Shown piece by piece: positions 44,318-53,122 of a DNA stretch of 64,000 bases; the first letter of the stretch is position 1, and every line of letters begins with the position of its first letter. Source of the stretch: Desulfobacterales bacterium (GTDB taxonomy: Bacteria; Desulfobacterota; Desulfobacteria; Desulfobacterales; JAIPEE01). The DNA is taken from positions 140,735 to 204,734 of the forward strand of contig JAIPEE010000003.1 of assembly GCA_021737275.1 (NCBI GenBank). The letters run 5' to 3'. A model generated the notes under the pieces. It made no database searches and was not told where the DNA came from. It was given only the letters and a program-made list of their open reading frames with translations. Position numbers and translations under genes: made by a program.

Positions 44318-44525
44318 TTTTTTAATCCTTGGTTGTTGTTTAAAAATGCTAAAACAAATAAATTATAACAGGTGCCCGGTTAAGACTTTAAAAATTTCTA
44401 TAAAGTGTTAACATAATGATAAACAAATATTAAATTAAGAAGAATTAATTTAAAACTATCTATTTTTGCTTGATATAACTTTCGTAGGGATATTTTCTCG
44501 AGCTATCGTTCTTTTAAATGTTATG

Positions 44526-44640
44526 ATCATTTTATGCCTTTCAGTGTTTCCATGGGCTAAGTTTCGAAGATCTAAGGAAGCTGTCAAACTGCACAAATTA
44601 TTGGATTTCCGTGGAAACATTCTATCCTTTTATTACAGAT
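44526..44640 (+). pseudogene. IS4-type DDE transposase fragment
   Basis: A short stretch reading LCLSVFPWAKFRRSKEAVKL then HKLLDFRGNI, matching the part of IS4-family DDE transposases just after the first Asp. Nothing intact lies on either side. It is a different transposase from the one starting at 44786. Confidence 0.65.
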
Positions 44641-44785
44641 CTCAATCGAAATTACAACCAAAAAGAACACACACTGACACCGGAATTTTACCCCCCTAAG
44701 ACCACCTCTAAAAATTGCTCTTTGGTAGCGATTACGGCGTTATGTAAAAATTTGAACCCTCTAAATATATAATATATTCATAAAG

Positions 44786-45470
44786 ATGCAATATCTGACA
44801 AAAGTCCGTGACGGCAGCAAGGATACGATTGGAAACGGATACCGGTTATGCGAAATTGTCGGTTGTGAAGTCGGATCCAATGAGATCACGCCGCCGGCGC
44901 AAGAACTATGGTCTCAGGATGCGCCTGATTTTATAAGCAATAATGATCAGAGCCTGTCCCTGGTTCAGCGTATTCGAAAAGCCACCGGTGGCCGGTGTAT
45001 CATTGTGTATGACCGTGGCAGCGACCGTCGCAGACTTCTGGTTCCATGGGCTCAGGACAAAACCTGCCATTATCTGGTCCGGCAATGCGGGGATCGTCAT
45101 CTGATTTACAAGCGAAAGATGAAAAGCGGCCTGGAGTTGGCTGCTTTACGTAATACGCCATATGCCGAAACAATAATCAAAGAGAAAGACGGCGAGGAAA
45201 AGGCCTGTTTTATTCAGTATGGTTTTTACCGGCCGGATTGCCTGAGTGTCCGGATCGTTCTTTGTGGCTTGTCGTTGTTAAAGGCCTGGGTAAAAAACCA
45301 TTGATGCTTTTGGCCACCGAACCGATGCGTAGAAACCGAAAGGTATGATGGTGGGCTGTTGATGCATATTTAACCCGCTGGAGAGTGTAAGATACCATCC
45401 ATTTTATTAAACAAAGCTATGATTTTGAAGATGTTCGGGTTTTAACTTACAGAAGGTTAAAAAAGAAGAT
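44786..45470 (+). pseudogene. Dead IS4-like transposase with stop at catalytic Glu
   Basis: The first frame (44786-45304) has RDGSKDTIGNGY, IVYDRGSDRRRLL with the second catalytic Asp, and KEKDGEEKACF. A frameshift near 45240 moves the homology to another frame, SLWLVVVKGLGKKPLMLLA, PMRRNRKV-stop-WW, then YLTRWRV-stop-DTIHFIKQSYDFEDVRVL. In related proteins the Y..RW..E motif has Glu where this has TAA, so GAA became TAA. Not functional. After about 45470 no homology is visible. Confidence 0.75.
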
Positions 45471-45690
45471 ATTAATAAATATATCAGTTGCTTAATAAAG
45501 ACTCATGAAGATTGGCAGGTAAAGCAGGCTGAAGAGGCTATTCTAATATATTTATTCTTTATGCTTTTAATGCCTATTATACCTCTGGTGCAAGCTATAA
45601 GCATTTGAAAAGGAAGGTTACGCTGAATGAAATTGACGCTTTGCAGATGGTTAGTTCCGGACAGATAGCGTGGTTTTTTTGTCATTTCAC

Positions 45691-45728
45691 AAAAAAACAG
45701 GGGAGCAGAAAAAAGTCCTGCTCTCCTG
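45691..45728 (-). terminator. Rho-independent terminator for second PEP-CTERM gene
   Basis: Minus-strand 11-bp stem CAGGAGAGCAG/CTGCTCCCCTG with one G.T pair around a 9-base loop, followed directly by seven T (45691-45697). It is 18 bases after the stop. Confidence 0.85.
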
Positions 45729-45745
45729 TCTCCTGTGTCAATTTT

Positions 45746-46825
45746 TTAATCTTCTTTTTTTTTCTTCAAAGCCTTCCGCCTGGTGGCAAGCCCCGCCCCC
45801 AAAATACCAAAACCCAAAAGTAAAAGACTTGTCGGTTCGGGTATAATTTGGATGGATGTTCCGGACCGGATGAACAACTGCTCAAATCCATTGGAAAGTC
45901 CAAGCAGGATTTGATCATTCGGTTCCCCCAGATAAAATGTAGTCTGCATTGCCACGGCATCGTCCGTACCATCCCAGATAGCCAGATATGCATTCAATTC
46001 CGGTGAGGTTATGGCAAAGGCCGCTTGATTGGCACCCAGATTATGGTTAATGTTTTCATCTACCTCACCATCGCCGTCATAATCAACCTCAAGACCACCA
46101 GGAGAGATAACATAAAACTCATCGGGTGGCACCGAAAGGTCAGGCGGCAAATGGGTATCCGAGTCTTCCGGCGCTGGAAGTCCATGGATTTGAGTCGGTG
46201 ATGCATAGAAGTAATATGCATCCAATACGGAATCAGTCGCATCTACGATCTCGACTTTACCCCATGACTGAAGAATCTGACTTTCACCGGACTCAGCATT
46301 AACTTCGTTATTATTAAAGAAAAATATTAATTGATTGCCGTTCAGATAGTTGGTCATTGCCGTTAAAGATGTATCCCAGCTTGTACCCACATCACCTGAA
46401 AATTCACCTGGGCCACCGGGGTCATCAGTAGAAGGAGTACTGAAAAACGGCGTTTTTTTACTGTTGGGTGATGGATACGCATTATCCATACCGTCCGGGT
46501 TTGTCATAACCCCGGTACCTGAAGAACCCGTGTACAAAACGATATCATCCTTAATGGCTCCGGGTGTGGATGTCACATAATATGGATTACCGGGACCTGT
46601 CCCGCCACCGTTGGCCAAATCAAAATCTATCGCCAGAAATGGGAGCGAATAAGTATAGAAATCTCCATATTCATGATAGATAGGATAGGGGCTACCATAT
46701 GGATCATAAAAGCTGAGGTCGCCATTCGTTTCCGGCAAAATGGTAAGCGCCAGTACCGAATTCGGAACACCAAAGAGAAAACATGCTGTTGAAAGCAATA
46801 AAAATATTTTTAATATTTTAAACAT
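45746..46825 (-). CDS. Secreted PEP-CTERM sorting-domain protein
   Basis: A 359-residue exported protein. Signal peptide about 1-26 (core IFLLLSTACFLFG, end SVLA). The body is Asp/Pro/Gly-rich and resembles repeated surface domains. The C-terminus reads IPEPTSLLLLGFGILGAG then a basic tail with KKKK, the PEP-CTERM sorting signal. AGGAG precedes the ATG. Its upstream region shares a 36-base element with the other PEP-CTERM gene, implying common control. Confidence 0.9.
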   Translation of the reverse strand: MFKILKIFLLLSTACFLFGVPNSVLALTILPETNGDLSFYDPYGSPYPIYHEYGDFYTYSLPFLAIDFDLANGGGTGPGNPYYVTSTPGAIKDDIVLYTGSSGTGVMTNPDGMDNAYPSPNSKKTPFFSTPSTDDPGGPGEFSGDVGTSWDTSLTAMTNYLNGNQLIFFFNNNEVNAESGESQILQSWGKVEIVDATDSVLDAYYFYASPTQIHGLPAPEDSDTHLPPDLSVPPDEFYVISPGGLEVDYDGDGEVDENINHNLGANQAAFAITSPELNAYLAIWDGTDDAVAMQTTFYLGEPNDQILLGLSNGFEQLFIRSGTSIQIIPEPTSLLLLGFGILGAGLATRRKALKKKKED

Positions 46826-46922
46826 GGCTATCTCCTAATATTAAAACAATTATAAAGATTTTATTATTTGTTCAAAATTAACATGCTCTGAAAACAAATA
46901 CAACAAGATAACACAAGCTAAT

Positions 46923-46985
46923 AGTATGAAAAAAGCATTATTTTTGAATTATTGTTCTAATGAAAAAGTATTAAACAATTATTGG
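46923..46985 (-). promoter_or_regulatory. Conserved upstream element of PEP-CTERM genes, copy 2
   Basis: 46923-46958 matches 16489-16524 at 29 of 36 bases, with runs AGTATGAAAAAAG, TATTTTT and TTGTTCT identical. An imperfect inverted repeat, TTGTTCTAAT and ATTAAACAA, takes the place of the perfect palindrome of copy 1. The block ends 98 bases before the start codon. The rest of 46826-47146 (about 320 bases) is AT-rich with nothing else supported. Confidence 0.6.
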
Positions 46986-47146
46986 CTTTTCGTTGGTACC
47001 GGAAAATAAAAACCCTGCTGCAAGCCGTAGGAGATTAAATCCGGAAAGTATTCAAATCATGTCACACTTAGCAATAAATATTATTAGGGTTTTATAATGC
47101 CCCTATAAGAAAAAAACTCTACCCGCTCATTTTTTTAAACTATGAG

Positions 47147-47347
47147 TTACTGATATAATAGCTTGAGATAAATTTCGAAACACATTGTTATTTTTTTATA
47201 CATTTGGACTATCTCGTTAATACTCCGAACTGGTGCTCCTTTGAATTCATTTTTTCTGTAGCCTTGCCTTTTAAATTTAGCATAAAGAGATTTGTCAATA
47301 TTCGGTAGCATTTCAAGTATCCCCGTGACTATTTGCTGGGATAGCGT
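47147..47347 (-). pseudogene. Unrecognised gene remnant
   Basis: A minus-strand frame of 67 codons, open after a TGA, with coding-like composition: LEMLPNIDKSLYAKFKRQG, then RKNEFKGAPVRSINEIVQM and a stop at 47147. A possible internal ATG gives about 56 residues. No ribosome site and no family recognised. It lies just downstream of another broken gene, so it is probably debris. Confidence 0.4.
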
Positions 47348-47371
47348 TCAAGCTAACCTGATTAGCGGGAT

Positions 47372-47755
47372 TTATTTCATTATTTCAGCTGGATAGCTCT
47401 CTTTGTAGCTCCTGTTGATTTGCCTGGCGTTGTCGATAATTCTTTCTGACTTGCCAAGAACCACAAACATAAGTTGATGCCAGAAAATAGCCGTAACATG
47501 TACATTTGGGGCGATTGTCAAGATTCTTTCTTTGATTCGTGTAAAGTCGTCTCTGAATTTTTTTCTACGAAAATGTTGGAATACCGAGATTACGGAATTG
47601 TTTGAAATTTGATCCAAGATTATTGACAGTTTGGAATACCTAACATGTTTTTCGTTGTATTTTTTTCTGGCGCCATCCCATTATCTGGATCGAGGAATAT
47701 TAACTGATCACAATGATTAGATATATCTAAGCAATATGAATTTATGGTACCGCTA
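47372..47755 (-). pseudogene. Frameshifted gene with LIFLDPDNGM motif
   Basis: The first part reads INSYCLDISNHCDQLIFLD then PDNGMAPEKK; after a run of A the homology continues in another frame, KKYNEKHVRYSKLSIILDQI, SVFQHFRRKKFRDDFTRI, HVTAIFWHQLMFVVLG and stops at 47372. I recall similar LIFxDPDNG...YQHFxR proteins in other bacteria but cannot name a function. A one-base shift in the A-run explains the break. The 5' end is lost. Confidence 0.5.
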
Positions 47756-47942
47756 CAACCAGCTCCGTAATAAGGTTCTGGCCATAGACAGCATGCATCT
47801 GCATGCCAGCTGAGAGGTCAAATATCCAGTCATGGGAAACAGGAGCGTGTTGCCGGACAAATGTAAAAAGCGAAATAAATCCCAGGTAACATCCGGCCCC
47901 AAGCATAAAAACTACAAAAATCTTTAAAAATGTTTTTCCCAT
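47742..47942 (-). CDS. Small hypothetical membrane-anchored protein
   Basis: 66 residues with an N-terminal hydrophobic segment (FLKIFVVFMLGAGCYLGFISL) that could be an uncleaved anchor; a Cys in GAGCY is not a good lipobox. AGG lies 7 bases before the ATG. It overlaps the 5' end of the frameshifted gene and may be chance. No family recognised. Confidence 0.4.
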   Translation of the reverse strand: MGKTFLKIFVVFMLGAGCYLGFISLFTFVRQHAPVSHDWIFDLSAGMQMHAVYGQNLITELVVAVP

Positions 47943-48014
47943 TTGATTGCCTGATCAATAAATGTTAATGATAATAATCTTTTAACTGTTTTTATAGATT
48001 CGCTCAAGTAAATA

Positions 48015-48311
48015 ATGGCACAGAAACAAAAACGCATCTACTTCAGCCCGTTCATATGGATCTCATGGCTTCCCATCGGGACTCTGTTTGGTGTCCGCCG
48101 TTATATTCATGAATTCGGACTTAACGCATCCGATACCCCGGCCGCGCTTACGATGATTCCTTTGTTATTCAGCGCACTTATGTTTTTTGGCGGTCTTCTG
48201 GAATGCAATCGTGAACACCATGGCGGCGGTATTCGGATCAGAACAATTTTGGGTACATTACTGGCCGGATCTGTTCTGTTCTGGTTTTTTGTAATATTTT
48301 TTTTTCGTTGA
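48015..48311 (+). CDS. Small three-helix membrane protein, unknown function
   Basis: 98 residues with hydrophobic segments near 10-26, 43-60 and 77-97. The middle loop has LECNREHHGGG, with His residues. No recognisable Shine-Dalgarno. Composition and length are plausible for a real protein. It lies between decayed genes and the end of the methylated-amine operon (convergent). Confidence 0.5.
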   Translation: MAQKQKRIYFSPFIWISWLPIGTLFGVRRYIHEFGLNASDTPAALTMIPLLFSALMFFGGLLECNREHHGGGIRIRTILGTLLAGSVLFWFFVIFFFR

Positions 48312-48413
48312 AACGTATCTGAGCAAGTTACCGTTTATACGATCAGATAAAAGATAAATAACGGTGTATACATCAGTTTTTTTGTTCCACTCAAATAGCA
48401 GACGCTTTACATG

Positions 48414-50477
48414 TTAGAGACCAAGAATATTTATCTCCCGCTTGAATGGGACATCCCCCGGATCCGGCTCATCAAACTCACGGGCAAATTTATGCCCCGA
48501 ATAGACGGCGTTGAGTATTGCACCCGGCGCAAGACAATCACCGATACGGACCAGAGATTTAATACCGGCACCGGATAATGCATCCGCCTTAGATGCCAGT
48601 TCATGATAGAGGCCATCGTTCGGAGCCCGGGCTGTTATCAAAACAAGGCCGTCAACCTGAAACTCTTCTTCACGCCCTGTGTAAACACATTCAAGCATAA
48701 CCCTGTTACCATCAAATGCCGTCAGATTTCGTGAAGAAATAATGTTCACGCCCAAATCTATCATCCTTGCCTGAATCCTGAACTGCTCTACGGTATGCTG
48801 TGTCCAGGCAGAGACCTTACTGAAGGTTGTTACCAGATCAACCTGACATCCTTTCTCAACCAGTTTTTCAGCAATCACACTTCCCATGTAATAATGATCA
48901 TCATCAAAAACCATTACTCTGCCGGCCGGGTAATGATCATTCATAATATCATCAGGTGTAAAAACCTTTTCTTTTGAAATTTCCGGATCTATAGGGTGGC
49001 TGTTCCACAAACCAAAACCATCCTTGCGCCAGAATGATCCGGTTGCAAAAACGACATGAGCAATTTCCGTTTCCAGAATGTTATCTGCTGTCATGTTGCT
49101 TTCACGGAACACATCGACATTATTCAGTTTCTGAAGCTGGATGAGTCGATATTCATAGATCCTGTTCCATTCGCTGAGCGTTGGAAGTCGCGACTCTCTG
49201 GAAACCCGGCCGCCCAGATCCCGTGTTGCTTCTGCCAGGGTAACATGATACCCGCGTTTCCCCAGTGAAACAGCCGCCTCCATACCGGCCGGCCCGGCAC
49301 CGACGATTAAAATATCATCGTCTGATTTTTTAGGTGCTATTTTTTCAGGGTGCCATCCCCGACGCCACTCTTCACCAACTGTCGGGTTTTGTGAACATCG
49401 AATCGGTGCACCGCGGTTATCATTTGCATAACATAGATTACAGCCGATACACTCCCTGATTTCATCCTGGCGTCCCTCATTAATTTTATCGGGCAGAAAC
49501 GGATCAGCAATGGAAGGGCGCGCGGCACCGATCAAATCCACAATACCGTTTTTTACCTGCGCCACCATTGTATTGGGTGATGTAAACCGCCCTACACATA
49601 CGACAGGCTTTGAAGTGATGGTTTTGACATAAGAAACATAGTTTTCAAGTGCACCTTCCTTTACAAACCGGGAGGTACCCATTTCAAAAGAATAATCTCT
49701 AACCGTCAGATCCCAGAGATCCGGCAGTTCCGCCAGTATGCCCAGCATCTCTTTTTGTTCCTCAACCCGCACCAGCCCATCGGCATCACTCCCGTCATCG
49801 GCACAAAACCGAACAACAACAGCACACGTATCGCCAACCGCATTCTTTACCTCTTCAATCAGTTCACGAAGCAAACGCACTCTGTTTTCAACTGAACCGC
49901 CATATTCATCTGTCCGAAAATTCATGCTGGAAGATAAAAAACTGGAAACCAGGTAGGTGTGTGTGGCGTATACATAGATAATATCAAATCCGGCCGTTTT
50001 AGCGCGTCTTGCCGCCGCTACAAACCATCTCCGGATCTCTTTTATATCAGATTTTCCAAGCACACGGCTTTGGACCGGGTCATTATACATCGCCGGTCTG
50101 CTCTGTGCACCAACAGGCGCTTCACGAGAATACAAATTGGCAACCTTATCACCGCCATGCCATAATTGAATTCCTGCCAGTGCACCATATTCATGGACTT
50201 TTTCAACCATCAGGGCATTTGCAGCAATATCCGCATCATCCCAGATACTGGCATGAGGGTATGGCATATCATCTGATGTCGGATGAATGGAACAGTATTC
50301 CGTATTGACAACACCCCACCCGCCTTCTGCCTTCATACCCCTCATGGCCGCAAGTGTATTGGGCATTCTATAACCCATACCGGAGCAGTGAGGTACCTGG
50401 TAAAATCTGTTTTTTGTTGTAACCGGACCAATTTTAACGGGCTCGAACAAAATATCAAAATAGGGATCTCTGGCCAT
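48414..50477 (-). CDS. Trimethylamine-dehydrogenase-like FMN/4Fe-4S/ADP flavoprotein
   Basis: A 687-residue old-yellow-enzyme fusion close to trimethylamine dehydrogenase of methylotrophs. Residues 1-340 are a TIM barrel with the FMN-linking Cys position in FYQVPHCSG (Cys30 of TMADH), then NTEYCSI, YVYATHTYL and a Trp in LWDLTVRD. The 4Fe-4S motif is CIGCNLC plus a later Cys in IRCSQNPTVG. The C-terminal part (about 390-687) is a nucleotide-binding domain starting ILIVGAGPAGMEAA. Where TMADH has Trp355, this has Asp. Likely oxidises a dimethyl- or substituted amine. CAGGAG precedes the start. Confidence 0.85.
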   Translation of the reverse strand: MARDPYFDILFEPVKIGPVTTKNRFYQVPHCSGMGYRMPNTLAAMRGMKAEGGWGVVNTEYCSIHPTSDDMPYPHASIWDDADIAANALMVEKVHEYGALAGIQLWHGGDKVANLYSREAPVGAQSRPAMYNDPVQSRVLGKSDIKEIRRWFVAAARRAKTAGFDIIYVYATHTYLVSSFLSSSMNFRTDEYGGSVENRVRLLRELIEEVKNAVGDTCAVVVRFCADDGSDADGLVRVEEQKEMLGILAELPDLWDLTVRDYSFEMGTSRFVKEGALENYVSYVKTITSKPVVCVGRFTSPNTMVAQVKNGIVDLIGAARPSIADPFLPDKINEGRQDEIRECIGCNLCYANDNRGAPIRCSQNPTVGEEWRRGWHPEKIAPKKSDDDILIVGAGPAGMEAAVSLGKRGYHVTLAEATRDLGGRVSRESRLPTLSEWNRIYEYRLIQLQKLNNVDVFRESNMTADNILETEIAHVVFATGSFWRKDGFGLWNSHPIDPEISKEKVFTPDDIMNDHYPAGRVMVFDDDHYYMGSVIAEKLVEKGCQVDLVTTFSKVSAWTQHTVEQFRIQARMIDLGVNIISSRNLTAFDGNRVMLECVYTGREEEFQVDGLVLITARAPNDGLYHELASKADALSGAGIKSLVRIGDCLAPGAILNAVYSGHKFAREFDEPDPGDVPFKREINILGL

Positions 50478-50551
50478 AAATACTCCTGTAATAAATAAGT
50501 TAAGGATACGTCTAAAAATAGATGATAGGAATATCGTAACGAATATAGGTC

Positions 50552-50571
50552 AAACAGGATTTAACCTGTTT
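50552..50571 (-). other. Short hairpin in spacer of methylated-amine operon
   Basis: AAACAGG/CCTGTTT with a 6-base loop within the 253-base spacer before the TMADH-like gene. The spacer also holds a palindrome AAACCGGTTT near 50688. It may adjust transcript level between the two genes. Confidence 0.35.
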
Positions 50572-50730
50572 ATCCCGAATGATCTTCCGGATAATTTTTT
50601 CCGGATTAATTTTATGACAGGCCGTGTAAATAAACTAATAACATTCGCCTAATTTTTGACTAATTTTTTAAAAATGCTTACACTTTTCAAACCGGTTTGT
50701 ATCTGATGATGTAAGTAATAAAATACGCTT

Positions 50731-52848
50731 TCAATCCGATTTCGCCAGGCCGACCTCAACCGTCACCGAATGCGTCCTTGATCCCATGCAGGGTTCTGTG
50801 GGTTCCGTCGAGGTAAGCATGTTGGCAGCACCGGCCCTATCAGTTCCATCGTCATCAATATCCGGCCAGAATCCCTGAATCAGACAGACAACGCCCGGCA
50901 TAATATCTTCTGAAACACTTGCAGGAATCCGTATTTTCCCACAAGAATTCCAGACCGACACCACCTCGCCATTCGTTATCCCTCTTTTTTCAGCATCTGA
51001 AATATTCATCCACAAAGCCTGGGTTTCGCGGTCTTTAAACCATTGAATATTACAATATGAAGAGTTGATACGGTGCAGTGAACTGGGCGTAATCATTCTC
51101 AATGGGTATTTATCTTCGTCCGCCATTCCCCTGTATGTGGGAATAGCCGGGAAACCGGTTTTAGCATAGTTTTCAGAAGCCAGCTCAATTTTACCGGAAG
51201 GCGTTTTAAGGGGATTTTTTAAAGGGTCGGCAAAAAAATCTGACAAACCGATTCTCATCTGATCTTTTCCGCTGTAAACGCCTGTTTGCTTAAACTGCTC
51301 AACATCTGCAATTTCTGATTCAGCAATAAATTGCTCAATCCATTGTGATGATGTTTTTCCTTCTGAATATTTATCCGGAAATCCCAGACGGTCAGAAAGC
51401 TCGCAGAATATATCATAATCATCCTTCACACTGTCCGGCGGATCTATGGCTTTACCTGAATAAAAAAGATAGTTCATACCCGGGAAAAGGATATCTTCCC
51501 TTTCCAGAAAAAAAGATGCCGGCAGGATAACATCACAGTGTTTGGCTGTGGGCGTCATAAACTGTTCATGACAAACTGAGAACTCAACCTTATTAAAGGC
51601 CCGGATATTTTTATTGATATCACTTCCCTGTGAAAGATAGTTACCCCCCACATTATAGATTGCTTTTATATCAACAGGATGTCCGCCTTCCTTACCTTCA
51701 AGAATGGCATCGGGCCAGCGGTATTCGGGGATAAACAAATCTCCCGGTATATCCGCCGTATCCATTTCACCACATTCCGGAACCGGCAGACCATCCCAGA
51801 GGCAGCCACCGGATGCGCCACCCATCTTACCGATATTACCGGTTGCGGCCTGAAGTACCATGGCCATGCGCATCGCCTCTTCACCACCAATATTTCGCTG
51901 GATGGAGAGGCCGGGAATGAGTGCTGCCGGTTTGGCGTTGCCGTACATTTCAGCTAATTTTTTAATAATGCCGGCAGGTGTACCGCAAATTTGTTCTGCC
52001 CATTCGGGCGTTTTGGGCCGGTTATCATCTGAACCGAGAATGTAATTTTTTACCCGGTTAAATCCGATACAGTACTTTTCAAGGTACGGATAATCAACCT
52101 GATCATTTCCGATCAGTTCGTATAAAACGGCAGCCATCATCGCCGTATCAGTACCGGGGCGAATCTGAACCCATTGGGCATGGGGCAGTTTGACCGTATT
52201 GGATTTCCTGGGATCAATAACAATAACAGGAACACCCTTATTTGCGGCTTCCCTGATTCGAGTCGGATATTCGCACCCGAACCGTGTATCCATAATATTG
52301 GCGCCCCACAAAATAATCAGTTCGGAATGCTGTAATGTTCCGGCATCAATTCCCACTTCAAGTGTACCAAAGACAAAAGGTGTCACAAAATCAGATGCCG
52401 AAGAGCTGTAATTGCCATACAGTTTCACATTGCTGCCAAGCATATTTAAAAACCGGTTTGTCAAGCTGCTCGTGTTATGTAAAGCACCTCTGCATGATCC
52501 ACTGCCGCCGAGAAATATTATTGAATCTCGCCCATACGTCTCTTTTATGAGGCGTAAACCTGATGCAGCATGGTCAAGTGCCTCATCCCATGACACCGTT
52601 TTAAAATCACCGGAACCTCTCGGGCCGGTCCTGATCATCGGTTTTAACAATCTGTCCGGCGCATATGCTGCCTGCATAGCCTGATACCCCTTGCTGCAAC
52701 CTTTCATATAGGGTGTGCCGGCCGGATTATTAGTTATTTTTATAATCCTGCCGGCCCTTACATGTGCCAGCAGCGGGCACCCGGCACCACAATCTTTATT
52801 GCAACTGACAGGTATCGTTTGTGTGATACGTTGCAAAGGTTTATTCAT
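50731..52848 (-). CDS. Molybdopterin oxidoreductase (DMSO-reductase family), cytosolic
   Basis: A 705-residue molybdenum/tungsten bis-MGD enzyme. The N-terminus carries a 4Fe-4S motif CNKDCGAGC with a fourth Cys in YMKGCSKG. IIFLGGSGSC and YGNYSSSASDF follow; the NYS stretch occupies the metal-ligand position in DMSO/TMAO reductases, suggesting a Ser ligand. No twin-arginine signal is seen, so it probably stays in the cytosol, and no electron-transfer partner is adjacent. Possibly an amine-oxide or hydroxylating enzyme in this pathway; this is inference. ATG 52848 is preferred to TTG 52857. Confidence 0.85.
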   Translation of the reverse strand: MNKPLQRITQTIPVSCNKDCGAGCPLLAHVRAGRIIKITNNPAGTPYMKGCSKGYQAMQAAYAPDRLLKPMIRTGPRGSGDFKTVSWDEALDHAASGLRLIKETYGRDSIIFLGGSGSCRGALHNTSSLTNRFLNMLGSNVKLYGNYSSSASDFVTPFVFGTLEVGIDAGTLQHSELIILWGANIMDTRFGCEYPTRIREAANKGVPVIVIDPRKSNTVKLPHAQWVQIRPGTDTAMMAAVLYELIGNDQVDYPYLEKYCIGFNRVKNYILGSDDNRPKTPEWAEQICGTPAGIIKKLAEMYGNAKPAALIPGLSIQRNIGGEEAMRMAMVLQAATGNIGKMGGASGGCLWDGLPVPECGEMDTADIPGDLFIPEYRWPDAILEGKEGGHPVDIKAIYNVGGNYLSQGSDINKNIRAFNKVEFSVCHEQFMTPTAKHCDVILPASFFLEREDILFPGMNYLFYSGKAIDPPDSVKDDYDIFCELSDRLGFPDKYSEGKTSSQWIEQFIAESEIADVEQFKQTGVYSGKDQMRIGLSDFFADPLKNPLKTPSGKIELASENYAKTGFPAIPTYRGMADEDKYPLRMITPSSLHRINSSYCNIQWFKDRETQALWMNISDAEKRGITNGEVVSVWNSCGKIRIPASVSEDIMPGVVCLIQGFWPDIDDDGTDRAGAANMLTSTEPTEPCMGSRTHSVTVEVGLAKSD

Positions 52849-52920
52849 TTTTCCCAATCCTGAAATGACATTTTTAAATTACTGCAGATTCAATATGAAT
52901 ATTATTAAATAGTAAATTTA

Positions 52921-52936
52921 AAGCTTGATCAAGCTT
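52921..52936. promoter_or_regulatory. Perfect 16-base palindrome upstream of molybdopterin oxidoreductase
   Basis: AAGCTTGATCAAGCTT reads the same on both strands and lies 73-88 bases upstream of the chosen start. It could be an operator or a hairpin in the mRNA. Nothing else identifies the factor. Confidence 0.45.
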
Positions 52937-52958
52937 TCATTTTTTTCTGTTATTAACG

Positions 52959-52991
52959 TGAAACGCCTGTCTAAAAAAGACAGGCATTTCA
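52959..52991 (-). terminator. Strong hairpin between corrinoid-protein gene and molybdopterin oxidoreductase
   Basis: GCCTGTCT/AGACAGGC with a five-base A/T loop, extended by TGAAA/TTTCA after one mismatch (13 paired bases). It sits 132 bases after the corrinoid gene's stop. No T-run follows immediately on the minus strand, so it may act as a partial terminator or RNA stabiliser separating the highly expressed methyltransferase genes from downstream oxidoreductases. Confidence 0.55.
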
Positions 52992-53122
52992 TCGTAAGCT
53001 CAATAAGGAGATTTGCTAAAACCGTTATCAAACTATTTCTCAGGATGAGTTAGCAAGGGTAACAGCGGTAAAAATTCAAACCGCTGCACAACCTGATACG
53101 GTTTATTCGGGTTAAGAAATAA

